The notes: a model not told the origin generated them from the sequence alone. Positions 16,927-25,354 are shown, counted from the first letter of the stretch. The stretch is 64,000 bases of DNA from Pilimelia terevasa (GCF_014647915.1 NZ_BMQC01000010.1:1-64000); one strand, 5' to 3'. A program made the numbers and translations.

Positions 16927-18207
16927 TTACGTGCTGATCGGTCTCCAGAGCCTGTCGATGGGCATGACGTGGATGCGGTCTTCGTAAGTGAACGAGCGCT
17001 GTCCGGTGCTCAGCGCCACTCCGGCGACGAACCTGTCGCCGAGCGCGTTGCGTAGCGTTCGGAGTCCCTTGAGGTCAGCACCAGGCACGCGCTCGTTCGC
17101 TTTGACCTCGAACGCAAGGACGCGGCCGTCATCGAACTCGATGACATAGTCGACCTCGTCGCCGTCGTGGGTGCGCCAGTGCCCGATGGTGACTGCCTGG
17201 TCCAGCCAGGATGCCTGCTTGCGGAGCTCGCCGACGACGAAGGTTTCGAGTAGGTGCCCGAACTCGGCCAGGGCCGTGGGGTCGAGGGTGGCGAGTTTGG
17301 CGGAGGTGATCCGCATGAGCCTGGCGGCAACTCCAGAGTCGATGACATGCACCTTCGGGGATGCTGTGGCCCGTGCGCGCAGCGTCTTGCCCCAGGCTGG
17401 CAGGCGTTCGATGAGGAAGAGGTCTTCGAGAAGTCGGACGTACTGTTCGACGGTCTTGCGTTCACCGGTCAGGCCCTGAGACGCGCTGGTCAAGTTCAGC
17501 ACCTGGCCGGTGCGCCCTGCTAGACGGCCCAACAGTTGGCGCAGCATGTCTCGTTGGCGTACCCGGACCAGTTCGATGGCGTCTCGCTCCAAGGATTGGC
17601 GGATGTAGTCGTCGAACCACCGATCTCGTGCGGCGCCGCTGCGGCGCAGAGCCAGTGGGAATCCTCCGGCGCACAACCAGTCGATGTAATTGGTCCGGGT
17701 GGTGGTTGACGACGGGTGGGCGGCGACGGCCGCATCGGGGTCGGCTCGCAAGGCTGGCAGGAGGTCCTCGTCGACGCCGATGGTTTCCCCGCGCGACAGC
17801 GGCCAGATGGTCATGGTGTGCAGCCGGCCGGTGAGGGCCTGCGCAGTGCGGGGCAGCGCGTCTTGGCGGGTGGATCCGGTCAGCACGGCGGTGCCTGGCG
17901 GTGTGCCTTCACGATTCAGGCGAGCCTTCAGGGCGTCGAGGATCTGCGGGGCGTGCTGGTACTCATCCACGCAGAGCAGGCCTGCCGCCCCTACTGCCGT
18001 CTGCGGGTTGGCCGCGACGGCATCGCGAGTCCCTAGATCGTCCAGGTCCAGGACGGGCACGCCGCGGGCAGCGGCCAGCGCCCTCAGTACGGTTGACTTG
18101 CCCACGGAACGAGGGCCGTGCAGGGCGATGACCGGCTCGACTTGGAGTAGGCCGTCGAGCAGCGCAGACACGCGCCGGGTCGCGATTTCGTCGAGTGTGC
18201 CGCCCAC
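16927..18207 (-). CDS. AAA_14 / DUF4143 family ATPase
   Basis: 426 residues. Walker A is in ALHGPRSVGKSTVL near the N-terminus and Walker B in GLLCVDEYQHAPQIL. The middle contains WLCAGGFPLALRRSG and the YIRQSLERD element. The C-terminal DUF4143 part has an FELLEDLFLIERLPAW-like segment (actual LLEDLFLIERLPAW) and a PD-(D/E)xK-like core: DEVDYVIEF ... LAFEVKANE. These proteins are widespread and poorly understood; they behave as mobile, self-regulated ATPases and some have been linked to defence or toxin-like roles. The gene lies between two 86-bp direct repeats and behind three iterated AT-rich repeats (18229-18292), which suggests autoregulation and possible movement as a unit. Confidence 0.85.
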   Translation of the reverse strand: MGGTLDEIATRRVSALLDGLLQVEPVIALHGPRSVGKSTVLRALAAARGVPVLDLDDLGTRDAVAANPQTAVGAAGLLCVDEYQHAPQILDALKARLNREGTPPGTAVLTGSTRQDALPRTAQALTGRLHTMTIWPLSRGETIGVDEDLLPALRADPDAAVAAHPSSTTTRTNYIDWLCAGGFPLALRRSGAARDRWFDDYIRQSLERDAIELVRVRQRDMLRQLLGRLAGRTGQVLNLTSASQGLTGERKTVEQYVRLLEDLFLIERLPAWGKTLRARATASPKVHVIDSGVAARLMRITSAKLATLDPTALAEFGHLLETFVVGELRKQASWLDQAVTIGHWRTHDGDEVDYVIEFDDGRVLAFEVKANERVPGADLKGLRTLRNALGDRFVAGVALSTGQRSFTYEDRIHVMPIDRLWRPIST

Positions 18208-18228
18208 AGTTGCCCTCGCGTCCCTGGA

Positions 18229-18292
18229 GTACCAAAATCCGAGGAATTAAACTACCAAAATCAGAGACCCAATGACTACCCAAATTCGAGGA
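18229..18292 (-). promoter_or_regulatory. Three iterated ~16-bp repeats upstream of the AAA_14 ATPase (operator candidate)
   Basis: Copies at 18229-18245, 18252-18267 and 18276-18292 follow the pattern tacc-aaa-tc-gagga on the plus strand, 23 and 24 bases apart, about two helical turns. On the coding strand the consensus is close to TCCTCGGATTTTGGTA. The surrounding 60 bases (18241-18300) are only 25/60 G+C, unlike everything nearby. The likely role is autoregulatory binding. Confidence 0.65.
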
Positions 18293-18325
18293 GATGCTGT
18301 CCGCTATCACTCTCCGGCATTGCCG

Positions 18326-18411
18326 CGCCGGGCAGGACGCACCACGGGCAGGGAAATGAGGTCACCGTTGACCGTGGTGGTGGTGTTCGCATGGTGACGC
18401 CTTCGGCCCAC
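18326..18411. repeat. 86-bp direct repeat, copy B
   Basis: This is the partner of 16766-16851. It lies ~120 bases upstream of the ATPase start. On the minus strand its shared ATG (18392) opens a 38-codon frame beginning MRTPPPRS. It could be a duplicated promoter/leader or a terminal repeat of a small mobile unit. Confidence 0.85.
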
Positions 18412-18679
18412 TTCCCACCGTCTGCGAAGCGGCTGTCGACGCCGTGCATGTGCGCGTTCGCAGCGAGCTTCCGTCATCGGTTTCCTGCATTCCTACAGCT
18501 GCCCTCACGCCCGTCTGCCGCAAAGGCCGAAAGCCCTCGCCCGTTCCCTGGGTAGACGTCGTCGCCGGCCGATGACGGTCAGGTCGTCGGCTTCGAGGAC
18601 ACCGGTCGCGGGTATCCCATCGGTGGAACCCGCGGCGCGGCCGCGCCGGGACAGCGGCGGCGCGCCGTACCGTGCGCCC
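18412..18679. other. Boundary stretch between accessory and core-like DNA
   Basis: No gene seen. GC content and codon style change here from the mixed composition of 12-18.4 kb to the very high GC of the genes that follow. No att-like tRNA fragment was recognised. Confidence 0.4.
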
Positions 18680-19732
18680 ATGCCACTGTTCCGTCGCGCC
18701 CGCCCGGCGTGCGCCGCCCTCGGCCGGCCGACCAGGATCGCCCTGCGTGCGGCCCTGGTCGGCGTCCTCGTCTCCTCCACCACCCCGCCGGCGCCGGCAG
18801 CCGCCACCCCGCCGGCCGCAGGAGACGCCGCCCCGGCGAGCCACTCCGCCGCCGGCGCGCGCCCGATGACCCATCTGCGGGTACTCCAGCGGATCGCCGA
18901 CGCCCACGGCGGAAACCGCGCCCACGGCAGCCCCGGCTACCGGGCCTCCGTCGCGTACGTGTCGACGGTCCTGCGGCGGGCCGGCTGGACCGTCAACGTG
19001 CAGCGGTTCACCTACGACGGCGCCGCGGGCTGGAACGTCGTCGCCGACTGGCCGTACGGCGACCCGACGCAGGTCGTCATGCTCGGCGCCCACCTCGACT
19101 CCGTGCCGGCGGGGCCGGGGATCAACGACAACGGGTCCGGTACCGCCGCGGTCCTGGAGGTCGCGCTGGCGGTGGCCCGGGCGCGGCTGCGCCCCGCGGC
19201 GCGCCTGCGGCTGGGCTGGTGGGGTGCCGAGGAGGCCGAGGACCTGGTCGGTTCGGCGTACTACGCCCGGCGGCTGGGTCCGCGGCGGCGGGCGGCGATC
19301 CGGGCGTACCTCAACTTCGACATGGTCGGCGCGCGGCGCACCGTCCGCTGGGACGTCTACCACCGGCACCCGGTGATCGGGCGCCTCTGGGCCGGGTACT
19401 TCGCGGCGCGGCACCTGCCGACCCGCAGGATCGCCAACCCGCACGACACCGACAGTTGGTCGTTCGGGGCGTACGGCATCCCGGTCGGCGGTATCACCTC
19501 GGGGCCGGACCCGTGCTACCACCGCAGGTGCGACAGGCTCACCAATGTGGATCCGCGGGTCCTGCGGGTCGCCACCGGCGCGGCCGTCCGGGCCGCCTGG
19601 CGGCTCGCCACGGACCGCGGGGCACTCCGCCGCCTGCCAATGGCGTACGTCAAGGGCGACGTACGCCCGGCCCCGTCCACCCTCCGGCCGGCTCCGCCCC
19701 GCGCCGCCCCGGGCGCGAGCCCGCCGGCGTAG
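18680..19732 (+). CDS. Secreted M28-family zinc aminopeptidase
   Basis: About 350 residues. The ATG at 18680 gives a signal peptide: basic start, then IALRAALVGVLVSS, then Ala/Pro-rich cleavage region. Zinc-site motifs of M28 are clear: LGAHLDSVPAGPGINDNGSG, WWGAEEAEDLVGSAYY, LNFDMVG and a C-terminal PCYHRRCDRLTNVD. The family releases N-terminal residues from peptides; this one resembles the Streptomyces aminopeptidase S group. The C-terminus is Pro/Arg/Ala-rich and probably disordered. An earlier in-frame start would place arginine-rich sequence before the signal and is rejected. Confidence 0.85.
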   Translation: MPLFRRARPACAALGRPTRIALRAALVGVLVSSTTPPAPAAATPPAAGDAAPASHSAAGARPMTHLRVLQRIADAHGGNRAHGSPGYRASVAYVSTVLRRAGWTVNVQRFTYDGAAGWNVVADWPYGDPTQVVMLGAHLDSVPAGPGINDNGSGTAAVLEVALAVARARLRPAARLRLGWWGAEEAEDLVGSAYYARRLGPRRRAAIRAYLNFDMVGARRTVRWDVYHRHPVIGRLWAGYFAARHLPTRRIANPHDTDSWSFGAYGIPVGGITSGPDPCYHRRCDRLTNVDPRVLRVATGAAVRAAWRLATDRGALRRLPMAYVKGDVRPAPSTLRPAPPRAAPGASPPA

Positions 19733-19803
19733 CCCGCCGCGGCGCGAAGTCGCCGGCCGAGGTCGGCCGAGGGGCCGGACCGGAGGGGGTGGCGGCCGCT
19801 ACC

Positions 19804-20412
19804 GTGGAGGGCGTGCCCCTGCTCGGACCGGGCGATCCGCTGCCCCACCGACCCCGCCGCGTCCTAGTCGCCGGGACGACCGGAGCCGGCAAGACGACCC
19901 TGGCCGCGCACGTGGCGACCGCCCTGGGCATTGCGCACACCGAGCTGGACGCGCTGTACCACGGCCCCGACTGGGCGCCGAGGGCGTCGTTCGTGGACGA
20001 CGTGCACCGGTTCAGCGCCGGGCCGGACTGGGTGACCGAGTGGCAGTACCGCGCCGTCCGCGCCCACCTGGCCGCCCGCGCCGACCTGCTCGTCTGGCTC
20101 GACGTGTCCCGCGCGCGGGTGCTGCGCCAGGTGGTCACCCGGACGCTCCTGCGGCGGCTCCGCCGGCAGGACCTCTGGCACGGCAACCGCGAGCCGCCGC
20201 TGCGCACGTTCTTCACCGACCCCGACCACGTCGTCCGCTGGGCGTGGACCACGCACCACAGGTCGGCGCCGCGCGTCGCGGCGCTGCGCCGCGAGCGCCC
20301 CGCCCTCTGCGTGGTCCGGCTGCGGAGCCGCGCCGAGGTCGCGCGGTGGCTGCGCGGCCCGCTCCGCGACGCGGCCGCGCTGACACCGGCCGAGCGGACA
20401 GGCCGGCGGTGA
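19804..20412 (+). CDS. Small P-loop NTPase, adenylate-kinase/FlaR-like
   Basis: About 202 residues. Walker A is VAGTTGAGKTTLAAHVA and is followed by HTELDALYHGPDW, the pattern of topology-modulation (FlaR)-like kinases in which the substrate-binding LD..YH..W segment sits after the first helix. Later come DLLVWLDVSRARVLRQVVTRTLLRR and a DLWHGNREP lid-like part. The start is one of two in-frame GTGs (19804 or 19813); 19804 has GGAGGGGG about 10 bases upstream. It stands alone, so no pathway can be assigned. Confidence 0.75.
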   Translation: MEGVPLLGPGDPLPHRPRRVLVAGTTGAGKTTLAAHVATALGIAHTELDALYHGPDWAPRASFVDDVHRFSAGPDWVTEWQYRAVRAHLAARADLLVWLDVSRARVLRQVVTRTLLRRLRRQDLWHGNREPPLRTFFTDPDHVVRWAWTTHHRSAPRVAALRRERPALCVVRLRSRAEVARWLRGPLRDAAALTPAERTGRR

Positions 20413-20574
20413 GCGCCCCGCCGCCCGAACGCCCGAGGTACCGATAACCGCGCCACCGTCCGCCGCCTGGCCGCCGGCATCCCGATTCGCGGAACCGGCC
20501 CCCGGTGGTTCGGCCGGCTGGCAGCATCGGGGGCGTAGGCCGGTCCGGAGTCTCGTGGAGCGCGGGGGGAAGTC

Positions 20575-21387
20575 GTGCGTCGTCTGCGCCTGGTGTCCGT
20601 TGTCCTGACCGGTGCGCTCGCGGCGAGCGTCGGCGTCGCGCCGCCGGCCGCCGCCCTGGACCTCGGCCTGGGCATGCTGCTGCCGGTACTGGCGCCGATG
20701 CTGCCCGGGCAGCAGGGCTGGGTCAGCGCGATGTGGACGACCGACGGCGACGTCTGCGACATCAGGATCACGGCGAGCGGCGGCAGCGTCGGGGTGGACT
20801 ACCCGACGAACACCGACACCTACACGTCGCTGTACATCAACTCGGCGCTCGCCGACGGCAACCTCGACTACAGCGCCTTCCGGTTCGACATCCCCGACAA
20901 CGCCCTGCTGGCCCAGCTCCTGACCGTGAAGGTGTCCTGGCGCCAGATGAAGAGCAACTCGTTCAAGCGGACCGACGACCTGCGGACGAAGGTGTTCACG
21001 TGCGCCGGTACCGCCCGCAGCGACACGGCGCTGGTGACCATCCCGGTCAGCCTGGCGCTGGGGGCCGGGGTGACCCAGAAGACGACCGCGCTGTCGGTGG
21101 CCCGGGGGACGCCCGGCTGGATCAAGATCGCGTACGCCGGTACCAGGCCGGGCATGAACAACTTCCGGGTCGCGCTGACGCCGCCCGCCAACCTGACCGT
21201 GACCTACCCCAACGGCGCCGGCTCGGCGGGGCTCAACGCCAACAGCGCGTTGCTGGTCGGAACCGAGGACTTCGCCGCCGTGTACCTGGACGCCTCGAAG
21301 CTGAACGCGGGGACGTACAAGGTGCCGGTCACGGCGACGTACAGCGGCGGCTCGCTGACCGGCTCCCTCACGCTGACCGTCACCTGA
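20575..21387 (+). CDS. Secreted protein of unknown function
   Basis: 270 residues from a GTG with GGGGGGAA upstream. The Sec signal is MRRLRLVSVVLTGALAASVG with cleavage likely after PAAALA-like sequence (APPAAALDL). The mature part is beta-rich with many Thr/Ser (SVGVDYPTNTDTYTSLYINS, LSVARGTPGWIKIAYAG) and ends in an Ig-like strand pattern (GTYKVPVTATYSGGSLTGSLTLTVT). There is no catalytic motif and no cell-wall sorting signal. It is followed 17 bases later by another exported protein. Confidence 0.7.
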   Translation: MRRLRLVSVVLTGALAASVGVAPPAAALDLGLGMLLPVLAPMLPGQQGWVSAMWTTDGDVCDIRITASGGSVGVDYPTNTDTYTSLYINSALADGNLDYSAFRFDIPDNALLAQLLTVKVSWRQMKSNSFKRTDDLRTKVFTCAGTARSDTALVTIPVSLALGAGVTQKTTALSVARGTPGWIKIAYAGTRPGMNNFRVALTPPANLTVTYPNGAGSAGLNANSALLVGTEDFAAVYLDASKLNAGTYKVPVTATYSGGSLTGSLTLTVT

Positions 21388-21404
21388 ACCCGAAGGGGCC
21401 GCCC

Positions 21405-21761
21405 ATGCGTCCGCGCACGCTGATCGTCGCCGCCGGTGCCCTGCTCCTGGCCGCCGGGGCCGGTACCGCCGCCGCCCTGACCCTCGACGACGACGCGCCG
21501 CCGGCCGCGGTCGACGTGGAGTCGCGGTTCGTCGCGGCCACGGCGGCGCACCTGTGCCGGGTGCAGTCGACGGTGTACTCCGACCCGGGCGCGATGGCCA
21601 GCGCGTACGCGCGCCCGCCGGACTACCCGGACGTCCCCGCCGACCAGGTGGCGGCGCTGCGGGGCCGGTTGAAGTCCGACCCGGCGCTCGCGGACCGGCT
21701 GGCCGCCGAGCTGAAGGCGACCTGCCACCCGGGCGGCGCGTCCCCGACCCCGAGCCTGTAG
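21405..21761 (+). CDS. Small exported protein
   Basis: 118 residues. The N-terminal hydrophobic segment TLIVAAGALLLAAGAGTAAAL acts as a signal or anchor. The remainder is a short helical domain with two cysteines (HLCRVQSTVY ... ELKATCHPGG) that could form a disulfide. It is probably co-transcribed with the secreted protein upstream. Function unknown. Confidence 0.65.
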   Translation: MRPRTLIVAAGALLLAAGAGTAAALTLDDDAPPAAVDVESRFVAATAAHLCRVQSTVYSDPGAMASAYARPPDYPDVPADQVAALRGRLKSDPALADRLAAELKATCHPGGASPTPSL

Positions 21762-21819
21762 CCGGCTGCCGGGTCCCGGCGCGACACGCTGCGCCGGCCG
21801 GGTCGCGGCCACCCTGCCG

Positions 21820-21833
21820 TGAACGATCGTTCA
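21820..21833. promoter_or_regulatory. TetR operator candidate upstream of the tetR gene
   Basis: TGAACGATCGTTCA is a perfect 14-bp palindrome 33 bases before the TetR start. Its AACGATCGTT core recurs at 25554-25563 before the carboxyltransferase gene, so autoregulation plus control of the catabolic genes is likely. Confidence 0.75.
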
Positions 21834-21866
21834 GGCCGCGGGGACGCCGGCCGCTACCCTGTACCG

Positions 21867-22463
21867 ATGACGTCTGAGCTGGGTACCCGCACCGCGGTAC
21901 GGCGGTCGCGCCGGGACGAGATCCTCGCCGTGGCCGTGGGGCTGTTCGCCGCCCGCGGGTACCACGGCGTCTCGATGGACGACATCGGCGGCGCCGCGGG
22001 TGTCACCGGTCCGGCGCTGTACCACCACTTCGCCGGCAAGGAGGCGATGCTCGCCGCCGCGCTCGCCCCGGTCAGCGAGGCGCTGCTGGCCGGCGGCCGG
22101 CAGCGGGTCGGGGCCGCGGCCGACCCGGCCGCGGCGCTGGCGGCCCTCGTGGAGTTCCACGTCGACTTCGCGCTGCGCAACCCGGCCGTCATCGCGCTGC
22201 ACCTGCACGAGCTGGACCGGCTGCCCGAGGAGCCGCGGCGGGAGATCCGCCGGCTCCAGCGGCAGTACGTGGAGCAGTGGGTCGGCGTCCTCGTCGCGGT
22301 GCGGCCGCGGCTGCGCGCCGAGGAGGCCCGGGTGCTGGCGCACGCGGCGTTCGGCCTGATGAACTCGACGCCGTACCACGGCGGCGAGGTCGACGCCGTC
22401 GGCCGGTCCGCGCTGCTGCGCGACGCCGCCCTGCGCGCGCTGCGCGGCCCCGAACAGGTGTAA
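21867..22463 (+). CDS. TetR-family regulator of the acyl-CoA catabolic locus
   Basis: 198 residues. The N-terminal HTH is canonical: RDEILAVAVGLFAARGYHGVSMDDIGGAAGVTGPALYHHFAGKEAMLAAAL. The ligand domain is helical and variable. The gene stands in front of biotin carboxylase and HMG-CoA lyase genes, and its presumed operator occurs both before itself and before the carboxyltransferase gene 3.7 kb on. It is therefore probably a repressor released by an acyl-CoA intermediate of leucine/isovalerate breakdown; the effector is inference. Confidence 0.85.
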   Translation: MTSELGTRTAVRRSRRDEILAVAVGLFAARGYHGVSMDDIGGAAGVTGPALYHHFAGKEAMLAAALAPVSEALLAGGRQRVGAAADPAAALAALVEFHVDFALRNPAVIALHLHELDRLPEEPRREIRRLQRQYVEQWVGVLVAVRPRLRAEEARVLAHAAFGLMNSTPYHGGEVDAVGRSALLRDAALRALRGPEQV

Positions 22464-22574
22464 CGGCCGCCACTGCCGGCTCGACACCGTGCGGGGCCGG
22501 ACTGGATGATCGGGGATGCTGCGCGAAACGCACGCGCGTACCGGCGGCGGGCCCGCCGCCCGAAGGAGGGCAAG

Positions 22575-23912
22575 ATGATCGAGTCGGTGCTGGTCGCGAA
22601 CCGGGGCGAGATCGCCCGGCGGGTGATCCGTACGGCAAAGCGGCTGGGTGTGCGGGCCATCGCCGTGTACTCGGAGGCCGACGCCGGGCTGCCCTTCGTC
22701 ACCGAGGCCGACGAGGCCGTCTGCATCGGCCCGGCGAACCCGGCCGAGAGCTACCGCAACGTCGACGCCGTGCTGGCCGCCGCGAAGCAGACCAACGCCG
22801 CGGCGATCCACCCCGGCTACGGCTTCCTGTCGGAGAACGCCGACTTCGCCCGCGCCGTCGTCGACAACGGCATCGCCTGGATCGGGCCGGACCCCGAGGC
22901 GATCACCGCCATGGGCGACAAGATCAACGCTCGGAACCTGATGGCGGCGGCCGGGGTGCCGGTGGCGCCGGGCACCGTCGACCCCGTGGCCACGGTCGAG
23001 GAGGCGCTGGCCGCCGCCGAGGGCGTCGGCTTCCCGATCATGGTCAAGGCCGCGGCCGGCGGCGGCGGGATGGGCATGGCCGTCGCCGCGGACGCCGCGG
23101 CGCTGGCCACCGAGTTCGAGAAGGTACGCGGGTTCGCCGCGCGGATGTTCGGCGACGGCGCGGTGCTGCTGGAGCGGTACTTCCCGCGGGTCCGGCACAT
23201 CGAGGTGCAGATCCTGGGCCTGGCCGACGGGCGGGTCGTCGCGCTCGGCGAGCGGGAGTGCTCGGTGCAGCGGCGCAACCAGAAGGTGGCCGAGGAGTCG
23301 CCGTCGCCGGCCGTCGACGCGGACCTGCGGTCGCGGCTGTGCGCGGCGGCGGTGCGGGCCGGCGAGGCCGTGAACTACCGCAACGCCGGTACCGTCGAGT
23401 GCCTGCTCGACCCCGGCACGGGCGAGTTCTTCTTCCTGGAGATGAACACCCGGCTCCAGGTCGAGCACCCGATCACCGAGCTGACCTACGGCGTGGACCT
23501 GGTGGAGGAGCAGTTCCGGGTCGCCGCCGGCCTGGCGCCGGGCTTCGACCCGGCGGCGCTGGCCCCGACCGGCCACGCGATCGAGCTGCGGGTCAACGCC
23601 GAGGACCCGAAGCGGTTCCTGCCCGGCCCGGGCGCGGTCCGCACCTGGGTCGAGCCGACCGGCGAGGGCGTCCGCGTCGACTCCGGGTACGCGGCGGACA
23701 CGACGGTGACGCCGTTCTACGACTCGCTGATGGCCAAGCTGGTCGTCCACGGCGCCGACCGCGCCGAGGCGATCGCCCGCGCCCGCGCGGCGGTGTCGGC
23801 CTTCACGATCGAGGGCCCGAAGAACAACCTGCCCTTCTTCGCTGAGCTGCTCGACAACGAGGAGTTCGTCTCGGGCGACTACGACACCGGCATCATCGGC
23901 CGGATGCGCTGA
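22575..23912 (+). CDS. Biotin carboxylase subunit of an acyl-CoA carboxylase
   Basis: 445 residues, starting ATG after AAGGAGG. The ATP-grasp biotin carboxylase is complete: MIESVLVANRGEIARRVIRTAKRLG, HPGYGFLSENADFA, glycine loop KAAAGGGGMGM, ERECSVQRRNQKVAEESPS, EMNTRLQVEHPITE. The protein ends after the biotin-carboxylase C-terminal domain, so it lacks the biotin carboxyl carrier domain that methylcrotonyl-CoA carboxylase alpha chains usually carry. No carrier motif (AMKM) was seen elsewhere in the locus. It must use a carrier encoded elsewhere. Its context points to methylcrotonyl-CoA carboxylation. Confidence 0.9.
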   Translation: MIESVLVANRGEIARRVIRTAKRLGVRAIAVYSEADAGLPFVTEADEAVCIGPANPAESYRNVDAVLAAAKQTNAAAIHPGYGFLSENADFARAVVDNGIAWIGPDPEAITAMGDKINARNLMAAAGVPVAPGTVDPVATVEEALAAAEGVGFPIMVKAAAGGGGMGMAVAADAAALATEFEKVRGFAARMFGDGAVLLERYFPRVRHIEVQILGLADGRVVALGERECSVQRRNQKVAEESPSPAVDADLRSRLCAAAVRAGEAVNYRNAGTVECLLDPGTGEFFFLEMNTRLQVEHPITELTYGVDLVEEQFRVAAGLAPGFDPAALAPTGHAIELRVNAEDPKRFLPGPGAVRTWVEPTGEGVRVDSGYAADTTVTPFYDSLMAKLVVHGADRAEAIARARAAVSAFTIEGPKNNLPFFAELLDNEEFVSGDYDTGIIGRMR

Positions 23913-23924
23913 GCACCCGCCCGG

Positions 23925-23964
23925 CCCGTGGGTTCCCGCTGTGCTGACAGCAGGAATCCGCGGG
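23925..23964 (+). terminator. Stem-loop after the biotin carboxylase gene
   Basis: The arms 23925-23941 and 23948-23964 pair at 16 of 17 positions counting two G-U pairs, with loop TGCTGA. It may partially separate expression of the carboxylase and the lyase that follows 58 bases later. Confidence 0.6.
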
Positions 23965-24021
23965 TCGGCGGAATGGACGGCCCGGGGCGGGCCGTTGCAC
24001 CGGGAGGCGAGGGGAGTCAGC

Positions 24022-24939
24022 ATGGGCGCGATGCCGGAGGCGGTGTCGATCCGGGAGGTCGGGCCGCGCGACGGGCTGCAGAACGAGGAGCCCGTACCGA
24101 CCGCGGCGAAGGTGCGGCTCATCGACGCGCTGTCGGCCACCGGGGTCGGGCGGATCGAGGCGGTGTCGTTCGTCCACCCGAAGGCCATCCCGCAGATGGC
24201 CGACGCCGACGAGGTGTGGCGCCGGGCCGTGAAGAACCCCGCGGTCAGCTACTCGGCGCTCGTGCCGAACTCGCGCGGGGCGCAGCGGGCGCTCGCGGCC
24301 GGGTTCCGGGAGATCGAGGTCGTCGTCTCGGCCAGCGACACCCACAACCGCAAGAACGTGAACCGGTCGACGGCGGAGTCGCTGGACGACATCGCCGCGC
24401 TGGTCCCGGTGCTGCACGAGGCGGGCGCCCGGGTCGAGGTGATCGTCTCGACGGCGTTCGGCTGCCCGTACGAGGGGGACGTCGCGCCCGAGCGGGTCGC
24501 CGCGATCGTCGACCGGGTGCGCGCCGACGGCGCCGACCGGATCGCGTTCGGCGACACCACGGGCATGGGTACGCCGCGACGGGTGCGGGAGCTGCTGTCG
24601 CGGGTGCGCGAGCGGCACGCCGACGCCCCGCTGCTGCTGCACTTCCACAACACCCGGGGTACGGCGCTGGCGAACATCCTGACGGCGCTGGAGCTGGGCG
24701 TGACGGAGTTCGACGCGGCCGTCGGCGGCCTGGGCGGCTGCCCGTACGCCCCGGGGGCGAGCGGGAACGTGGCGACCGAGGAGGTCGTCCACCTGCTGCA
24801 CGACATGGGCATCCGGACCGGCATCGACCTGGACGCCCTCATCGGGGCCGCGGAGCTGGCCCGGGAGATCGTCGGCAAGGAGTTGCCGTCCGGGGTCCTG
24901 CGGGCAGGACCCCGGACGCGGCTCACGGCAGCCGGTTGA
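24022..24939 (+). CDS. Hydroxymethylglutaryl-CoA lyase
   Basis: 305 residues. It cleaves HMG-CoA to acetoacetate and acetyl-CoA, the last step of leucine breakdown. Diagnostic parts are EVGPRDGLQNE (metal and substrate base), VVSASDTHNRKNVN, GDTTGMGTPRRV, HFHNTRGTALANIL (metal His pair) and the signature AVGGLGGCPYAPGASGNVATE with the active-site Cys. The ATG at 24022 follows a GGGGAG. The coding end overlaps, by 17 bases, the convergent response-regulator gene. Confidence 0.92.
   Translation: MGAMPEAVSIREVGPRDGLQNEEPVPTAAKVRLIDALSATGVGRIEAVSFVHPKAIPQMADADEVWRRAVKNPAVSYSALVPNSRGAQRALAAGFREIEVVVSASDTHNRKNVNRSTAESLDDIAALVPVLHEAGARVEVIVSTAFGCPYEGDVAPERVAAIVDRVRADGADRIAFGDTTGMGTPRRVRELLSRVRERHADAPLLLHFHNTRGTALANILTALELGVTEFDAAVGGLGGCPYAPGASGNVATEEVVHLLHDMGIRTGIDLDALIGAAELAREIVGKELPSGVLRAGPRTRLTAAG
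24888..24917. terminator. Perfect 14-bp stem inside the end of the lyase gene
   Basis: GTCCGGGGTCCTGC, two bases, then its exact complement. The stem ends 22 bases before the lyase stop and just past the stop of the convergent gene, so it can serve as terminator for the minus-strand gene and lies within the lyase coding region. Confidence 0.65.
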
Positions 24940-25354
24940 CCGCGCGCACCGCCGCCGAGACGGCGCCGACCGGGGCGAGCACGGGGGCGGTGCGCAGCAG
25001 CCGCAGTACGCGCGGGAGCAGCTCGCCGCGCAGGTACGGCTTGGTGAGGTAGTCGTCGGCGCCGGCCTCGTAGCCGGCGGCCAGCGAGTCGCAGTCGGCG
25101 TACGCGCTGACGATCATGATCGGCAGGTCCCGGGTCTCCGGGTTGGCGCGCAGTTGCCGGCACAGGTCGAGCCCGTCCATGTCCGGCAGCCGGATGTCCA
25201 GCAGCACGGCGTCGATCGGGTGGGCGGTGACCTCCCGGAGCGCGGCGCGGCCGCTGCCGGCTTGGCGCACGCGGTAGCCGGCGCGGCCGAGATTCCAGGT
25301 CACCAGGTCTCGATTGTCTTGTTCGTCGTCAATCACCAGGATTGTCGGCGTCAC
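24923..25354 (-). CDS. Stand-alone response-regulator receiver protein
   Basis: 143 residues, a single REC domain: acidic pair ILVIDDEQDN, phospho-acceptor VLLDIRLPDMDG, switch Ser/Thr IMIVSAYAD and the conserved Lys in DDYLTKPYLRGEL. The short C-terminal tail has no DNA-binding domain. No histidine kinase is nearby. It lies inside the acyl-CoA locus on the opposite strand and overlaps the end of the lyase gene, so its relation to that pathway is unclear; it may be an inserted orphan regulator. Confidence 0.88.
   Translation of the reverse strand: MTPTILVIDDEQDNRDLVTWNLGRAGYRVRQAGSGRAALREVTAHPIDAVLLDIRLPDMDGLDLCRQLRANPETRDLPIMIVSAYADCDSLAAGYEAGADDYLTKPYLRGELLPRVLRLLRTAPVLAPVGAVSAAVRAVNRLP

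Noticed and set aside
16766-18411. Insertion sequence bounded by the 86-bp repeats
   Set aside because: No transposase is encoded between the repeats and their ends lack inverted repeats; kept only as direct repeats.
21831-24188. A 785-codon minus-strand frame
   Set aside because: Antisense to the TetR and biotin carboxylase genes; no recognisable domain.
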